The position numbers and the translations under genes are program-made. A DNA stretch of 64,000 nt from Cyclobacterium salsum (lineage in GTDB: Bacteria; Bacteroidota; Bacteroidia; Cytophagales; Cyclobacteriaceae), in NCBI RefSeq assembly GCF_010119245.1, contig NZ_WNKG01000005.1, positions 62,001-126,000 of the forward strand. Direction: 5' to 3'. Of the stretch, positions 9,706-18,374 are shown in pieces. The number at the start of each line of letters is the position of its first letter. The first letter of the stretch is position 1. The notes beneath the pieces were generated by a model that saw only the letters and a list, made by a program, of their open reading frames with translations, was not told where the DNA came from and did not search any database.

Positions 9706-11700
9706 ATGGAACTGAAAACCATCGAAGAAAAGACAAGCTATTGCAATAGCCTCACTGACTATTCCCGAAGGAAAACCATCCCTGTAAAAGTGGGTGATTT
9801 AATGATAGGAGGGGATAATCCCATTGTAGTTCAATCCATGACCACAGTGGATACCATGGATACGAAAGGATCCATCGCGCAATCCATTCGAATGATCGAA
9901 AGTGGCTGCCAACTGGTTAGAATTACTGCACCTAGTATTAAAGAGGCTGAAAATTTACGGAAGATTAAAGAAGGATTGAGGAAGCAGGGTTATACCACCC
10001 CTTTGGTCGCAGATATTCATTTTACGCCAAATGCAGCCGAAGTTGCCGCTCAAATCGTAGAAAAAGTACGGGTAAATCCAGGAAATTACGCTGACAAAAA
10101 GAAATTTGAAACGCTCGAATATACCGACATCACCTATCAGGCAGAATTGGAAAGGATTCGAGAGCGATTTTTGCCTTTAGTAAAAATCTGCAAGGCGAAT
10201 GGTACCGCCATGCGTATCGGAACCAATCACGGTTCCCTTTCGGATCGGATCATGAGCCGGTACGGCGACACACCGCTGGGTATGGTGGAGTCAGCCCTTG
10301 AGTTTTTACGGATTTGTGAGGATGAAAATTACCATGATATCGTCATTTCCATGAAGTCCTCCAATACCCAGGTAATGGTCCAGGCGTACCGCCTGCTGGT
10401 GCAGAAGCTGGATGAGGGAGGTTTTAAGCCTTACCCGCTTCATTTGGGAGTCACCGAAGCAGGAGATGGTGAAGATGGAAGGGTAAAATCAGCCGTAGGT
10501 ATTGGTGCCCTGTTGGAAGATGGACTTGGAGATACGGTTCGGGTCTCCCTTACCGAAGATCCGGAATTTGAATCCCCGGTGGTCAAAACCCTCATCGACC
10601 GGTACGCCCAGCGTCCCGAAAAATCAGGCATTCCTCGGCTGGATTCCTATCCCCTGGATCCATTCAGCTATACCAAAAGAAAAACGGTAGAGGTGGGGAA
10701 TTTTGGAAGCGGAAATGTGCCCAGGGTGATTACCGATATTTCTAAGTTGAACCTATTGGAGCCCAAGGAGCTAAAAGGCACCGGTCACTTTTACCTGCCG
10801 GAACCGGATAAGTGGAAGATGAACGACCAGGGCTGCGACTACCTGTATTCGGGTACTACCCCTGTCCCCTTCATGCTTCCCAACGGAGTAAAAGAAATTA
10901 TTGATCACGCTGCCTGGAAATCGCATGCGGACAGGAAAAATAGTTGCCCGGCCATCTCCCTTGAGACGCTGAAATCCAGTCAGGAGCTTCACCCCGAAGT
11001 TAATTTCCTCTTTCTACCCTGTGAGCAGGTGGAGGAGGCAATACCCTTGCTATCCGATGAGATGCCGGTAGTGATTGTTTTGGCTACGAATAAAATCCAT
11101 CAAATGCAGGCGTTGAGACGGGCTTTTGTATCGCTGATACAGGCCGGTATTCAATTACCCGTGGTGCCCAAGGTGAGTTACCCGGACGAAGACACTGAAA
11201 AAACGATGCTTTTTGCCGCCACGGATGTGGGAGGCTTGCTTATCGACGGGCTGGGTGATGGCATCATGATCGGGCTGGATCGATTGAACTTAGATCAGCG
11301 GCAAGTCTTGCTGAACCAAATCAAATTACACAACTCTGTTAGTTTTGGTGTTCTTCAGGCAGCCAGGACGCGAATGTCCAAGACCGAGTACATTTCCTGC
11401 CCTTCCTGTGGGCGCACCTTGTTTGACCTGCAGGAAACGACGGCAATGATCCGGAAAAGGACCGACCATTTAAAAGGTGTCAAAATTGGAATAATGGGCT
11501 GTATTGTGAATGGTCCCGGAGAGATGGCAGATGCAGACTATGGCTACGTGGGTTCTGGAAAAGGCAAGATCACCTTGTATAAGGGGAAAGAGGTCGTCAA
11601 GCGCTCGGTACCCTCTGAAAGGGCGGTGGATGAGCTAATAGAAATCATCCGGCAAGATGGGCAGTGGATAGAGCCGGAAACCAACGATTCTCATCATTAA
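9706..11700 (+). CDS. ispG: (E)-4-hydroxy-3-methylbut-2-enyl-diphosphate synthase, long form
   Basis: IspG (GcpE) reduces methylerythritol cyclodiphosphate to HMBPP in the MEP isoprenoid pathway, using a [4Fe-4S] cluster. At 664 residues it is much longer than the roughly 370-residue enterobacterial enzyme: it is the three-domain form with a large insertion (about residues 290-550) between the N-terminal TIM barrel and the C-terminal iron-sulphur domain, as in plants, Chlamydia and Bacteroidota. The cluster ligands are visible as C565 and C568 (SCPSC) and C599 (GIMGCIVNGPGE), with E606 as the conserved glutamate. The TIM barrel starts with the conserved PIVVQSMTTVDTMD. Its operon partners are not MEP pathway genes. 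Confidence 0.97.
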   Translation: MELKTIEEKTSYCNSLTDYSRRKTIPVKVGDLMIGGDNPIVVQSMTTVDTMDTKGSIAQSIRMIESGCQLVRITAPSIKEAENLRKIKEGLRKQGYTTPLVADIHFTPNAAEVAAQIVEKVRVNPGNYADKKKFETLEYTDITYQAELERIRERFLPLVKICKANGTAMRIGTNHGSLSDRIMSRYGDTPLGMVESALEFLRICEDENYHDIVISMKSSNTQVMVQAYRLLVQKLDEGGFKPYPLHLGVTEAGDGEDGRVKSAVGIGALLEDGLGDTVRVSLTEDPEFESPVVKTLIDRYAQRPEKSGIPRLDSYPLDPFSYTKRKTVEVGNFGSGNVPRVITDISKLNLLEPKELKGTGHFYLPEPDKWKMNDQGCDYLYSGTTPVPFMLPNGVKEIIDHAAWKSHADRKNSCPAISLETLKSSQELHPEVNFLFLPCEQVEEAIPLLSDEMPVVIVLATNKIHQMQALRRAFVSLIQAGIQLPVVPKVSYPDEDTEKTMLFAATDVGGLLIDGLGDGIMIGLDRLNLDQRQVLLNQIKLHNSVSFGVLQAARTRMSKTEYISCPSCGRTLFDLQETTAMIRKRTDHLKGVKIGIMGCIVNGPGEMADADYGYVGSGKGKITLYKGKEVVKRSVPSERAVDELIEIIRQDGQWIEPETNDSHH

Positions 11701-11719
11701 AACTAAAATCAATAATATC

Positions 11720-11911
11720 ATGTCCAATAAATTAAAGGAGTTCTTTGAGGTAGGCGAGGTAGGAAACTATTTCATCCGGGTTTTTAAAAAGCCGGATCCC
11801 AACAAGAAAAGCAATTTCAATCTGCGCATGATGCATGGCATCAACAAAATATCTATTGTGGTATTTCTTGCGGCACTTATTTTCTGGATTTTCAAACGAA
11901 TCATGTATTAA
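11720..11911 (+). CDS. small single-pass membrane protein, DUF6728-like
   Basis: A 63-residue protein: charged, lysine-rich N-terminal half with the segment GEVGNYFIRVFKKPDPNKK, then MMHGINKIS and one membrane helix (about 44-60) ending in RIMY. This matches my recollection of the DUF6728 family, a small Bacteroidota-restricted membrane protein; the assignment is from memory. The charged half probably faces the cytoplasm. It lies 19 nt after ispG, and its stop codon shares one base with the next start codon, so it is translated as part of the operon. Function unknown. Confidence 0.8.
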   Translation: MSNKLKEFFEVGEVGNYFIRVFKKPDPNKKSNFNLRMMHGINKISIVVFLAALIFWIFKRIMY

Positions 11912-12261
11912 TGAAAATTGATTTTTTCAGAAGTTATTGTCTGAAGAAAACAGGCACTACCGAATCCACCCCTTTTGATGAGAACGCCCTCTGTTTTCAG
12001 GTGGGAGGTAAAATTTTTGCGATCATTGATATTGAGTTGTTTGAAAGTGTAAATCTGAAATGCGATCCGGAAAGAGCAGTGCTACTCCGGGAGCAACACG
12101 AGGGGATTAAACCCGGCTATCATATGAATAAAAAACACTGGAATACAGTGTCCTTTGACGGGTCCATCGCTGATTCCCTGATTTTGAAATTGGTCGATCA
12201 TTCGTACGAACTGGTCTATGCGGGTCTTCCCAAAAAGGTAAAAGAGCAACTTTCCCAATGA
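11911..12261 (+). CDS. MmcQ/YjbR family protein
   Basis: A 116-residue protein of the MmcQ/YjbR family (CyaY-like fold, sometimes annotated DNA-binding). Visible family features are the start IDFFRSYCLKKTGTTES, the FDENALCFQVGGKIFA strand pair, LKCDPERAVLLREQ, and the end motif GYHMNKKHWNTV followed by the SYELVYAGLPKK helix. It is soluble. The start overlaps the stop of the previous gene by one base and its end overlaps the ABC ATPase by four. The molecular function of the family is poorly defined. Confidence 0.88.
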   Translation: MKIDFFRSYCLKKTGTTESTPFDENALCFQVGGKIFAIIDIELFESVNLKCDPERAVLLREQHEGIKPGYHMNKKHWNTVSFDGSIADSLILKLVDHSYELVYAGLPKKVKEQLSQ

Positions 12262-13226
12262 CTTTTCTGAGCATCAAGGGCTTGGGTAAAACCTACCCCG
12301 GAGAAGTGTATGCCTTACAGGATGTAAGTCTTGAAATAGGGAAGGGGGAACGCTGGGCAGTGATTGGCTCCAGTGGTAGTGGAAAAAGCACCCTGCTGAG
12401 ACTTATCGCCGGCTTGGAAGTTCAGGATACGGGCAAAGTGCATCTGAACGGAGAAAAAATATTGAATTCTCAGGAAAAGCTGGTAGCTGGCTACGATGCC
12501 CTACAATTGGTCAGGCAGGACAATGGGCTCTTCCCCCATTCCACCGTTGCTGAAAATATCTCACGTCCTCTATTACAATACGATAAAGATTACGCCAGGG
12601 AGCGATTGGAAAATTTATTGAAGCTGTTCGGCCTTGAGAGCAAACGGCAGGCATACCCCCGGCAATTGTCAGGAGGAGAACAACAAAAAGTAGCCATTGC
12701 ACGCGCCATGAGCCTGGAGCCGGAGGTGCTGTTGCTGGACGAGCCGTTCAATTCCCTGGATAGCATGCAGAAAAGAGACTTGCTGGATGAACTCAACCTG
12801 ATCTTTCAGGAATTGGAGCTTACCTTGCTGATGGTCACTCATGACATTCAGGATGCCTTATTACTCACGGACAAGCTCTGTGTGTTTTCCAGCGGAGGAA
12901 AGCTGGTCAGCAAGGGTAAAATCAAGGATATCCATCAGGATCCGCCCTCCGCGTACGTGGCCGGTTTTTTTGGGCCACTGAATGCCTTGCCTGGAAAAGA
13001 AAACCAATTCCTGCGCCCTACACACATTCAGGTAAAAAAAAGGGATGGGAAATTAACTGGTAAAGTACTTATGAACCGGTACTTTCCGGAATTTGATTTA
13101 TTGACCATCAAGGTTGATGGTGCCGAACAAGCCTGGCAGGTGGCCTTTCCGGAGCGGGGTCTTTCGAAGGGAGATACGGTTCAGTTGACCTGGGAGGAAG
13201 TCCGCGAGCTCCATTTACCTAAATAA
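12258..13226 (+). CDS. ABC transporter ATP-binding protein with C-terminal TOBE-like region
   Basis: A 322-residue ABC ATPase. Walker A GSSGSGKST is at residues 37-45, the signature LSGGEQQK at 137-144, Walker B VLLLDEP at about 157-163, and a switch histidine in MVTHD. The arrangement and the C-terminal 80 residues (LRPTHIQVKKRDGKLTGKVL onwards, a TOBE-like barrel) resemble ATPases of importers for iron, molybdate, sulphate or sugars. No permease or binding protein gene is adjacent, which is unusual. ATGA overlap with the MmcQ gene. Substrate unknown. Confidence 0.92.
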   Translation: MTFLSIKGLGKTYPGEVYALQDVSLEIGKGERWAVIGSSGSGKSTLLRLIAGLEVQDTGKVHLNGEKILNSQEKLVAGYDALQLVRQDNGLFPHSTVAENISRPLLQYDKDYARERLENLLKLFGLESKRQAYPRQLSGGEQQKVAIARAMSLEPEVLLLDEPFNSLDSMQKRDLLDELNLIFQELELTLLMVTHDIQDALLLTDKLCVFSSGGKLVSKGKIKDIHQDPPSAYVAGFFGPLNALPGKENQFLRPTHIQVKKRDGKLTGKVLMNRYFPEFDLLTIKVDGAEQAWQVAFPERGLSKGDTVQLTWEEVRELHLPK

Positions 13227-13227
13227 T

Positions 13228-13725
13228 CTAGGCCATAAATCCCTCATCCCGTTCCTTGTCCGTCGCTTCCCGTACTTCAAAGACTTCACCTTCAAAATGC
13301 AAGTTCATGCCGGTTAGCGGGTGATTAAAATCCAACAGCAACTCTTCCCCCAGATCTTTTACAATTTTTGCCTGCATGGGATAGCCATCTTCGTCTACCA
13401 GCGGCAGGAAATTGCCTTCCTGGAGCATCTCTTCTTGAAATCCTCTTTCGGTATTGAACTGGGCTTTGGGAACCGAAACGATCAATTCATCATCGGCTTT
13501 TCCATAGGCTTCGGCTACTTCCAGTATAAATTGAAAGGAATCTCCGATGGTTTTTTCTTTTAATTTTTTTTCAAAAGCTTCGGGCAGGCCACTGTTGCCA
13601 AAAAGAAAATAAAACGGATCCGATTCATCTCTTACCTCCACGCTAAAGGGAGGATCCTCAGAAGCCTCATTGGTTACTTTTAATTCGTAGGTAAGCCCTA
13701 CGACGGTATTTTCGTTGATTTTCAT
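13228..13725 (-). CDS. FKBP-type peptidyl-prolyl isomerase, SlyD-like
   Basis: A 165-residue SlyD-like prolyl isomerase, a soluble folding helper. It has an FKBP half (YELKVTNEASEDPPFSVEV, then FLFGNSGLPEAFEKKL and VAEAYGK) with an inserted IF chaperone flap (about residues 75-120), and the family end motif FNHPLTGMNLHFEGEVFEVR. It lacks the histidine- and cysteine-rich metal-binding tail of E. coli SlyD. The gene converges on the ABC ATPase with a single base between the two stops. Confidence 0.92.
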   Translation of the reverse strand: MKINENTVVGLTYELKVTNEASEDPPFSVEVRDESDPFYFLFGNSGLPEAFEKKLKEKTIGDSFQFILEVAEAYGKADDELIVSVPKAQFNTERGFQEEMLQEGNFLPLVDEDGYPMQAKIVKDLGEELLLDFNHPLTGMNLHFEGEVFEVREATDKERDEGFMA

Positions 13726-13742
13726 ATGCTTAATATATGGGG

Positions 13743-13750
13743 CAAAGGTA
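13743..13750 (-). promoter_or_regulatory. candidate -7 promoter element (TACCTTTG) of the FKBP gene
   Basis: Reading on the minus strand, an exact TAnnTTTG match lies 17 nt before the FKBP start codon. No other promoter-like sequence is seen in the short divergent gap. Confidence 0.45.
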
Positions 13751-13820
13751 AGATATATAAGGCGAAATTAAAATCTATCATCGAAGCCGGGAGGAATGCG
13801 TGCACAAGTTTTTCCGAAAG

Positions 13821-13853
13821 TTTTGCTTATTTTAAGCGTTAATTTTACCTTTA
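13821..13853 (+). promoter_or_regulatory. candidate promoter of rhaM (TTTTG, 20 nt, TACCTTTA)
   Basis: A TTTTG at 13821-13825 is followed after 20 nt by TACCTTTA at 13846-13853, close to the Bacteroidota TTTG/TAnnTTTG consensus with one mismatch at the last base. It lies 26 nt before the rhaM start and favours the ATG at 13880, because the longer reading would place the promoter inside the coding region. Confidence 0.4.
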
Positions 13854-13879
13854 ATCCATCCAATACATCCAAACAGCCT

Positions 13880-14194
13880 ATGAAGCAGGTAGCTTTTACC
13901 ATGAAATTGATTCCGGGAAATGAAGCGGAATACGAACGTAGACACCGGGAAATCTGGCCGGAATTGGCTTCTCTTCTGCGGGAAGCCGGGATACAGGAAT
14001 ACCATATTTTTCTTGATCCAGGCAGTCATACCCTTTTCGCTTTTCAAAACCTAAACGAACAGGGGGCCAACACCGATAGCCTACCGGAAAATACCATTAT
14101 GCAAAAGTGGTGGGCTTATATGGCCGATTTGATGGAAACCAATGAAGACCAGTCTCCGAAAGTTCAGCCGCTCCAAAAGGTCTTCAGCCTATAA
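13880..14194 (+). CDS. rhaM: L-rhamnose mutarotase
   Basis: RhaM interconverts alpha and beta L-rhamnopyranose. The ATG at 13880 gives 104 residues, the usual family length; a longer in-frame start at 13796 would add 28 residues that do not fit the family and would cover the predicted promoter. Family features are the start QVAFTMKLIPGNEAEYERRH, REIWPELASLLREAGIQEYHIFLD, and MQKWWAYMADLM near the C-terminus. It precedes a GH106-like rhamnosidase by 23 nt, which supports the rhamnose assignment. Confidence 0.93.
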   Translation: MKQVAFTMKLIPGNEAEYERRHREIWPELASLLREAGIQEYHIFLDPGSHTLFAFQNLNEQGANTDSLPENTIMQKWWAYMADLMETNEDQSPKVQPLQKVFSL

Positions 14195-14217
14195 AATAAA
14201 AGCGATCCCTCCCACCG

Positions 14218-17034
14218 ATGATGAAACGATATAAAACGTTACAATTAAGTCTATATTCCCTGTTTTTACTGGCTTTTCTCTTTGGATATGCTGGCTGCCA
14301 GCAAGACGAGCCGTTTACGCCAATCGTAAAGGCTGGCGAATGGCCGGAAGTGACCCGCAGCGCAAAACCCTGGACGCGATGGTGGTGGATGGGCAATGCT
14401 GTGGACGAGAAAAACCTGACAAACCTGCTCCGAGCCTATGAAGCCGCAGGTCTGGGAGGACTGGAAATCGCCCCGATTTATGGAGCAAAAGGATTTGAAG
14501 ACCGTTTTTTGACCTACCTTTCTCCGGAGTGGATGGAAATGCTTCATCACACCGTGGCTACAGCCGATAGCCTGAACATGGGCATTGACCTGACGCAAGG
14601 CACTGGCTGGCCCTTTGGCGGACCGATGGTCCAACCGGAAATGGCCGCCCAGCGAATGGTGATCCAACAGCATACCTTTTCCGACCAGGAGGGATTAGAC
14701 AGGCCCATCCTGCTTGAAAACACCCGTGCCACCCGCTTTGAATACGGGTTGCACACGGTAATGGCCTTTAAGGAAAACGAGACTCCGGTAAACCTTACCA
14801 GCCAAATTGATGATTCCGGAGAATTGTCCTGGGACGCTTCCGGAACATGGGAGTTGGTGGCGGTATTTAAGGCGCAAACCGGTCAGATGGTCAAAAGGGC
14901 GGCACCCGGTGGACAGGGTTTTACCCTGGACCATTATTCCAAAGAGTCCGTCAAGAATTACCTCTCGCATTTTGAAGAGGCTTTTAAGGAGGATTTTCCC
15001 GGGATAAGGGCATTTTATAACGACAGCTTTGAAGTGTATGGGGCGGATTTTACGGAGAATTTTTTTCAGTTCTTTCATGAAAAGCGAGGCTACGACCTGC
15101 GGAATCATTTACCGGAATTGCTGGCAAAAGAACCAGACGAACGCAGTGCCCGCTTAAAGTCCGATTACCGGGAGACGATCAATGACATGCTTCTGGAGAA
15201 TTTTACCGGACAATGGACCGACTGGGCCAACAGGCAGGGCAAACTAACTAAAAACCAGGCGCACGGTTCACCGGGAAACCTACTGGACCTGTATGCCCGG
15301 GTGGACATACCCGAGGGGGAAACCTTCGGTTCCAGTCATTTTCCCATACCCGGTATTCGAAGAGATAGTGCCGACATCCGAAACGTGGATCCCGATCCCA
15401 TCATGCTGAAATTTGCCTCCTCTGCAGCACATTTGACCGGAAAAAACCTGATTTCCACCGAAACTTTTACCTGGCTGGGAGAGCATTTTAAATCTGCTTT
15501 CTCACAAGCAAAACCGGAATTGGAGCAGGCCTTTCTGGCGGGAATTAACCATATGTTTTACCATGGAGTAACCTACTCTCCCGAAGAGGTGGATTTTCCG
15601 GGATGGCTGTTTTATGCTTCTTTGAATCTGAATACACATAACAGCCTATGGCCCCATTTTAGAGGCTTTAATGAGTATATACAGCGTGTTCAGTCGGTGC
15701 TGCAATCCGGAACGCCGGATAACGAACTGCTTATGTACTGGCCGGTGTATGATGTGTGGGCGGATCCGGAAGGCTTATCCAAGATGTTGACCGTACATGG
15801 GATTGATGAGTGGTTGCATCCCACTCCATTTTATAAAGGTTCCAAGATGTTAATGGAAAAGGGATTCGGATTGGATTTTGTCTCCGATGCCTTGGTTGGG
15901 GATTTACAGGTTTCGGATGGCCAACTTTCCTCCGCCAATGGAACTTACAGCGCTCAGGTTTTGGTGGTTCCAAAGCTTACGTATATGCCGGTAGCCACCC
16001 TGGAATGGATCCTATCGCTGGCAGAAGAAGGGGCAAAAGTAGTTTTTCAGCAGGTGCCCACCGAAGTTCCCGGGTTTAACGATTTCACTTCCAGGGAAGA
16101 AGCATTGAATACATTATGGGAGTCGTTGGCATTTGAAGCAACTGCCGGTTTACAACTGGCAAAAGTAGGAAGTGGACAGGTAATCCTTTCGGAAGACCTG
16201 CTTCAGGCCATGGAATTGGCGGGCCTGGAACGGGAAACGCTGGTGGATGAAGGGCTTCAGTATATCCGTCGAAATCTTAATGGGGAGCGGTACTATTACC
16301 TGGTGAACCATTCCGCTGAAGCAGTAGACAGCTATATCCCGCTGAAGTACGGGGGGAATGAGGCGGTACTGATGGATCCTGAACAAGGAAAAGTAGGGTT
16401 GGCACAAAACCGTGGAGAAGATGGGAAATTTGAAGTAAGGGTAAATCTGGACCCGGGGAAATCGCTGATCGTTCATTTGCTGCAGCAAGATTCCGAAGGG
16501 ATTTCCGAGTGGAAGTATAGCCATTCTGAGCCGGACCTTATCCCGGTAGAAGGTCCCTGGACGCTAACCTTTACATCGGGTGGTCCGACGCTTCCGGAAG
16601 CGCAACAATTAGAGGAAATTCAGCCCTGGACCAGTTTGGAAAATGAAAATGTCCTGCATTTTTCGGGACAGGCTTTATACGAAACAAAATTAGACCTCAA
16701 CCTGAGTCAAGGCGCAAAACACGTATTGAATTTGGGTAAGGTATTGGAAAGCGCGCGGGTGTGGATCAATGGACAGGAAGTTGGCTTTGCTTTTGGCATA
16801 CCCTTTAAGCTGGATGTAAGCGATTACCTTCAAAATGGGACGAATGAAATTGAAATAGAGGTGGCCAATCTTATGGCTAACCGCATCCGTTACCTGGACC
16901 AGCAGGGAGTTACCTGGCGAAATTACCATGAAATCAATTTTGTGAACATTGATTACGGGCCTTTTGATGCTTCTGGCTGGGACATCATGCCTTCCGGTCT
17001 CGCAGGTCCGGTCAACATCGAAATTCACCCTTGA
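14218..17034 (+). CDS. GH106-like alpha-L-rhamnosidase, lipoprotein
   Basis: A 938-residue secreted glycoside hydrolase of the GH106 type, which removes terminal L-rhamnose from glycans. A signal sequence ends at a lipobox-like YAGC (C27), so it is probably anchored to a membrane in the periplasm or at the surface. The start of the mature part, PWTRWWWMGNAVDEKNL, and GLGGLEIAPIYG and GIDLTQGTGWPFGG are typical of GH106. The C-terminal region (about 790-938) resembles a galactose-binding beta-sandwich (LGKVLESARVWINGQEVG). Directly behind rhaM in one transcription unit. I did not assign the catalytic acids. Confidence 0.87.
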   Translation: MMKRYKTLQLSLYSLFLLAFLFGYAGCQQDEPFTPIVKAGEWPEVTRSAKPWTRWWWMGNAVDEKNLTNLLRAYEAAGLGGLEIAPIYGAKGFEDRFLTYLSPEWMEMLHHTVATADSLNMGIDLTQGTGWPFGGPMVQPEMAAQRMVIQQHTFSDQEGLDRPILLENTRATRFEYGLHTVMAFKENETPVNLTSQIDDSGELSWDASGTWELVAVFKAQTGQMVKRAAPGGQGFTLDHYSKESVKNYLSHFEEAFKEDFPGIRAFYNDSFEVYGADFTENFFQFFHEKRGYDLRNHLPELLAKEPDERSARLKSDYRETINDMLLENFTGQWTDWANRQGKLTKNQAHGSPGNLLDLYARVDIPEGETFGSSHFPIPGIRRDSADIRNVDPDPIMLKFASSAAHLTGKNLISTETFTWLGEHFKSAFSQAKPELEQAFLAGINHMFYHGVTYSPEEVDFPGWLFYASLNLNTHNSLWPHFRGFNEYIQRVQSVLQSGTPDNELLMYWPVYDVWADPEGLSKMLTVHGIDEWLHPTPFYKGSKMLMEKGFGLDFVSDALVGDLQVSDGQLSSANGTYSAQVLVVPKLTYMPVATLEWILSLAEEGAKVVFQQVPTEVPGFNDFTSREEALNTLWESLAFEATAGLQLAKVGSGQVILSEDLLQAMELAGLERETLVDEGLQYIRRNLNGERYYYLVNHSAEAVDSYIPLKYGGNEAVLMDPEQGKVGLAQNRGEDGKFEVRVNLDPGKSLIVHLLQQDSEGISEWKYSHSEPDLIPVEGPWTLTFTSGGPTLPEAQQLEEIQPWTSLENENVLHFSGQALYETKLDLNLSQGAKHVLNLGKVLESARVWINGQEVGFAFGIPFKLDVSDYLQNGTNEIEIEVANLMANRIRYLDQQGVTWRNYHEINFVNIDYGPFDASGWDIMPSGLAGPVNIEIHP

Positions 17035-17171
17035 TAGAAATAGTAGTTGTACGGATTGCCAAATTCAATTAAATAAGGTGAAATGTTACTATTGAGGAAT
17101 ATTTAATTAATTTTAAATGTACTTCGTTTGAGAAGTGTAGGACTGTAGCTGCTTAAAATAACCTGAATCCC

Positions 17172-18221
17172 ATGATTGAAGTAAAGACCCTCATCCGCCT
17201 GGATGAAAATTCGCGAATTCCTAAATACCAGCAAATTGTCAATTCCATTATTGAAGATATTGAAGGTTGCCAGTTGCAGGTAGGGGATAAGATTCCTTCC
17301 ATCAACGAAATAAGTGAAGAACATTACCTTTCCAGGGATACGGTAGAGAAGGCCTACAATCAATTAAAAGAAAAAAAAATTATTCTTTCTGTAAAAGGGA
17401 AGGGCTATTATGTAGCTAAGAACATTTCCACTTCCAAAGTGAGCATCTTGTTTTTGCTCAATAAGCTCAGCAACTACAAGCTAAAAACCTACAATTCTTT
17501 CATTAACAGCATGGGTGCGGACGCGCAGGTAGATTTAAATATTTACCATTGCGACCCTAAATTGCTAATGAATATTCTTAATGAAAATCGGGGAGGCTAC
17601 GATTATTACGTACTGATGCCCCATTTCAAAGACGAAATCCAGGGTCATTACAATTTGGATACCGAGGTAATGAAGTGTCTGAGAAAGATTCCTGCGGATA
17701 AATTGATTGTGATGGACAATCAAATACCGGAACTAGGAGACGAGGTTTCGGCCATTTACCAGGATTTTAAAAATGATATTTACAATGCCCTCTGTGAGGG
17801 AATATTTCAGTTGCAGCATTACGAAAAGTTGATGTTGGTATATCCAAATGATACCGTTTACCCCTACCCCAGAGAAATCATGGAGGGTTTTAAAAAGTTT
17901 TGCCGTGATTTTGATTTTGATTTTGAGATCCTGGAAACCGTATATGCCGAGATGGAATTGAGGCATAAGGATGCGTTCATCGTCATTGAGGAAAACGATT
18001 TGGTGAACCTGGTAAAACAGGTACGTGAACAGGATTTTGAATTAGGAGTCGATATTGGGATTATTTCCTACAATGACACCCCTTTGAAGGAGCTTTTGGG
18101 TATTACCGTCATTTCAACCGATTTTAGGCTAATGGGCGAGACGGCCGCCTATATGATCAAAAAGAATAAAAAAGAATCGGTTAAAAATGTTTTCAAATTT
18201 ATAAACCGGGGCTCAGTTTAA
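17172..18221 (+). CDS. GntR-family transcriptional regulator with LacI-like sensor domain
   Basis: A 349-residue regulator. The N-terminal winged helix (about residues 10-80) has the GntR pattern IPKYQQIVNSIIEDIEGC, GDKIPSINEISEEHYLSRDT and VEKAYNQLKEKKII. The remainder (about 90-345) looks like a periplasmic-binding-protein fold used as a ligand sensor (YYVLMPHF, YNALCEGIFQLQ, GIISYNDTPLKELLGITVIS). Such regulators in Bacteroidota commonly control sugar genes. It sits between the rhamnosidase and a permease, so L-rhamnose or a rhamnose-containing product is a likely effector; this is inference. Confidence 0.88.
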   Translation: MIEVKTLIRLDENSRIPKYQQIVNSIIEDIEGCQLQVGDKIPSINEISEEHYLSRDTVEKAYNQLKEKKIILSVKGKGYYVAKNISTSKVSILFLLNKLSNYKLKTYNSFINSMGADAQVDLNIYHCDPKLLMNILNENRGGYDYYVLMPHFKDEIQGHYNLDTEVMKCLRKIPADKLIVMDNQIPELGDEVSAIYQDFKNDIYNALCEGIFQLQHYEKLMLVYPNDTVYPYPREIMEGFKKFCRDFDFDFEILETVYAEMELRHKDAFIVIEENDLVNLVKQVREQDFELGVDIGIISYNDTPLKELLGITVISTDFRLMGETAAYMIKKNKKESVKNVFKFINRGSV

Positions 18222-18374
18222 AAATCAACTAGTAATTCCAATGTAGTTAATGGGTTTAGTTATAGATGTATATGTCTTATACCGGATTACTTATCACAGG
18301 CCGAATGTCATTTTTAATCAACATCCAAACAAGGTAACAAAACAAGCTTTTGACTCTCTCAGTAACCAAATTCT

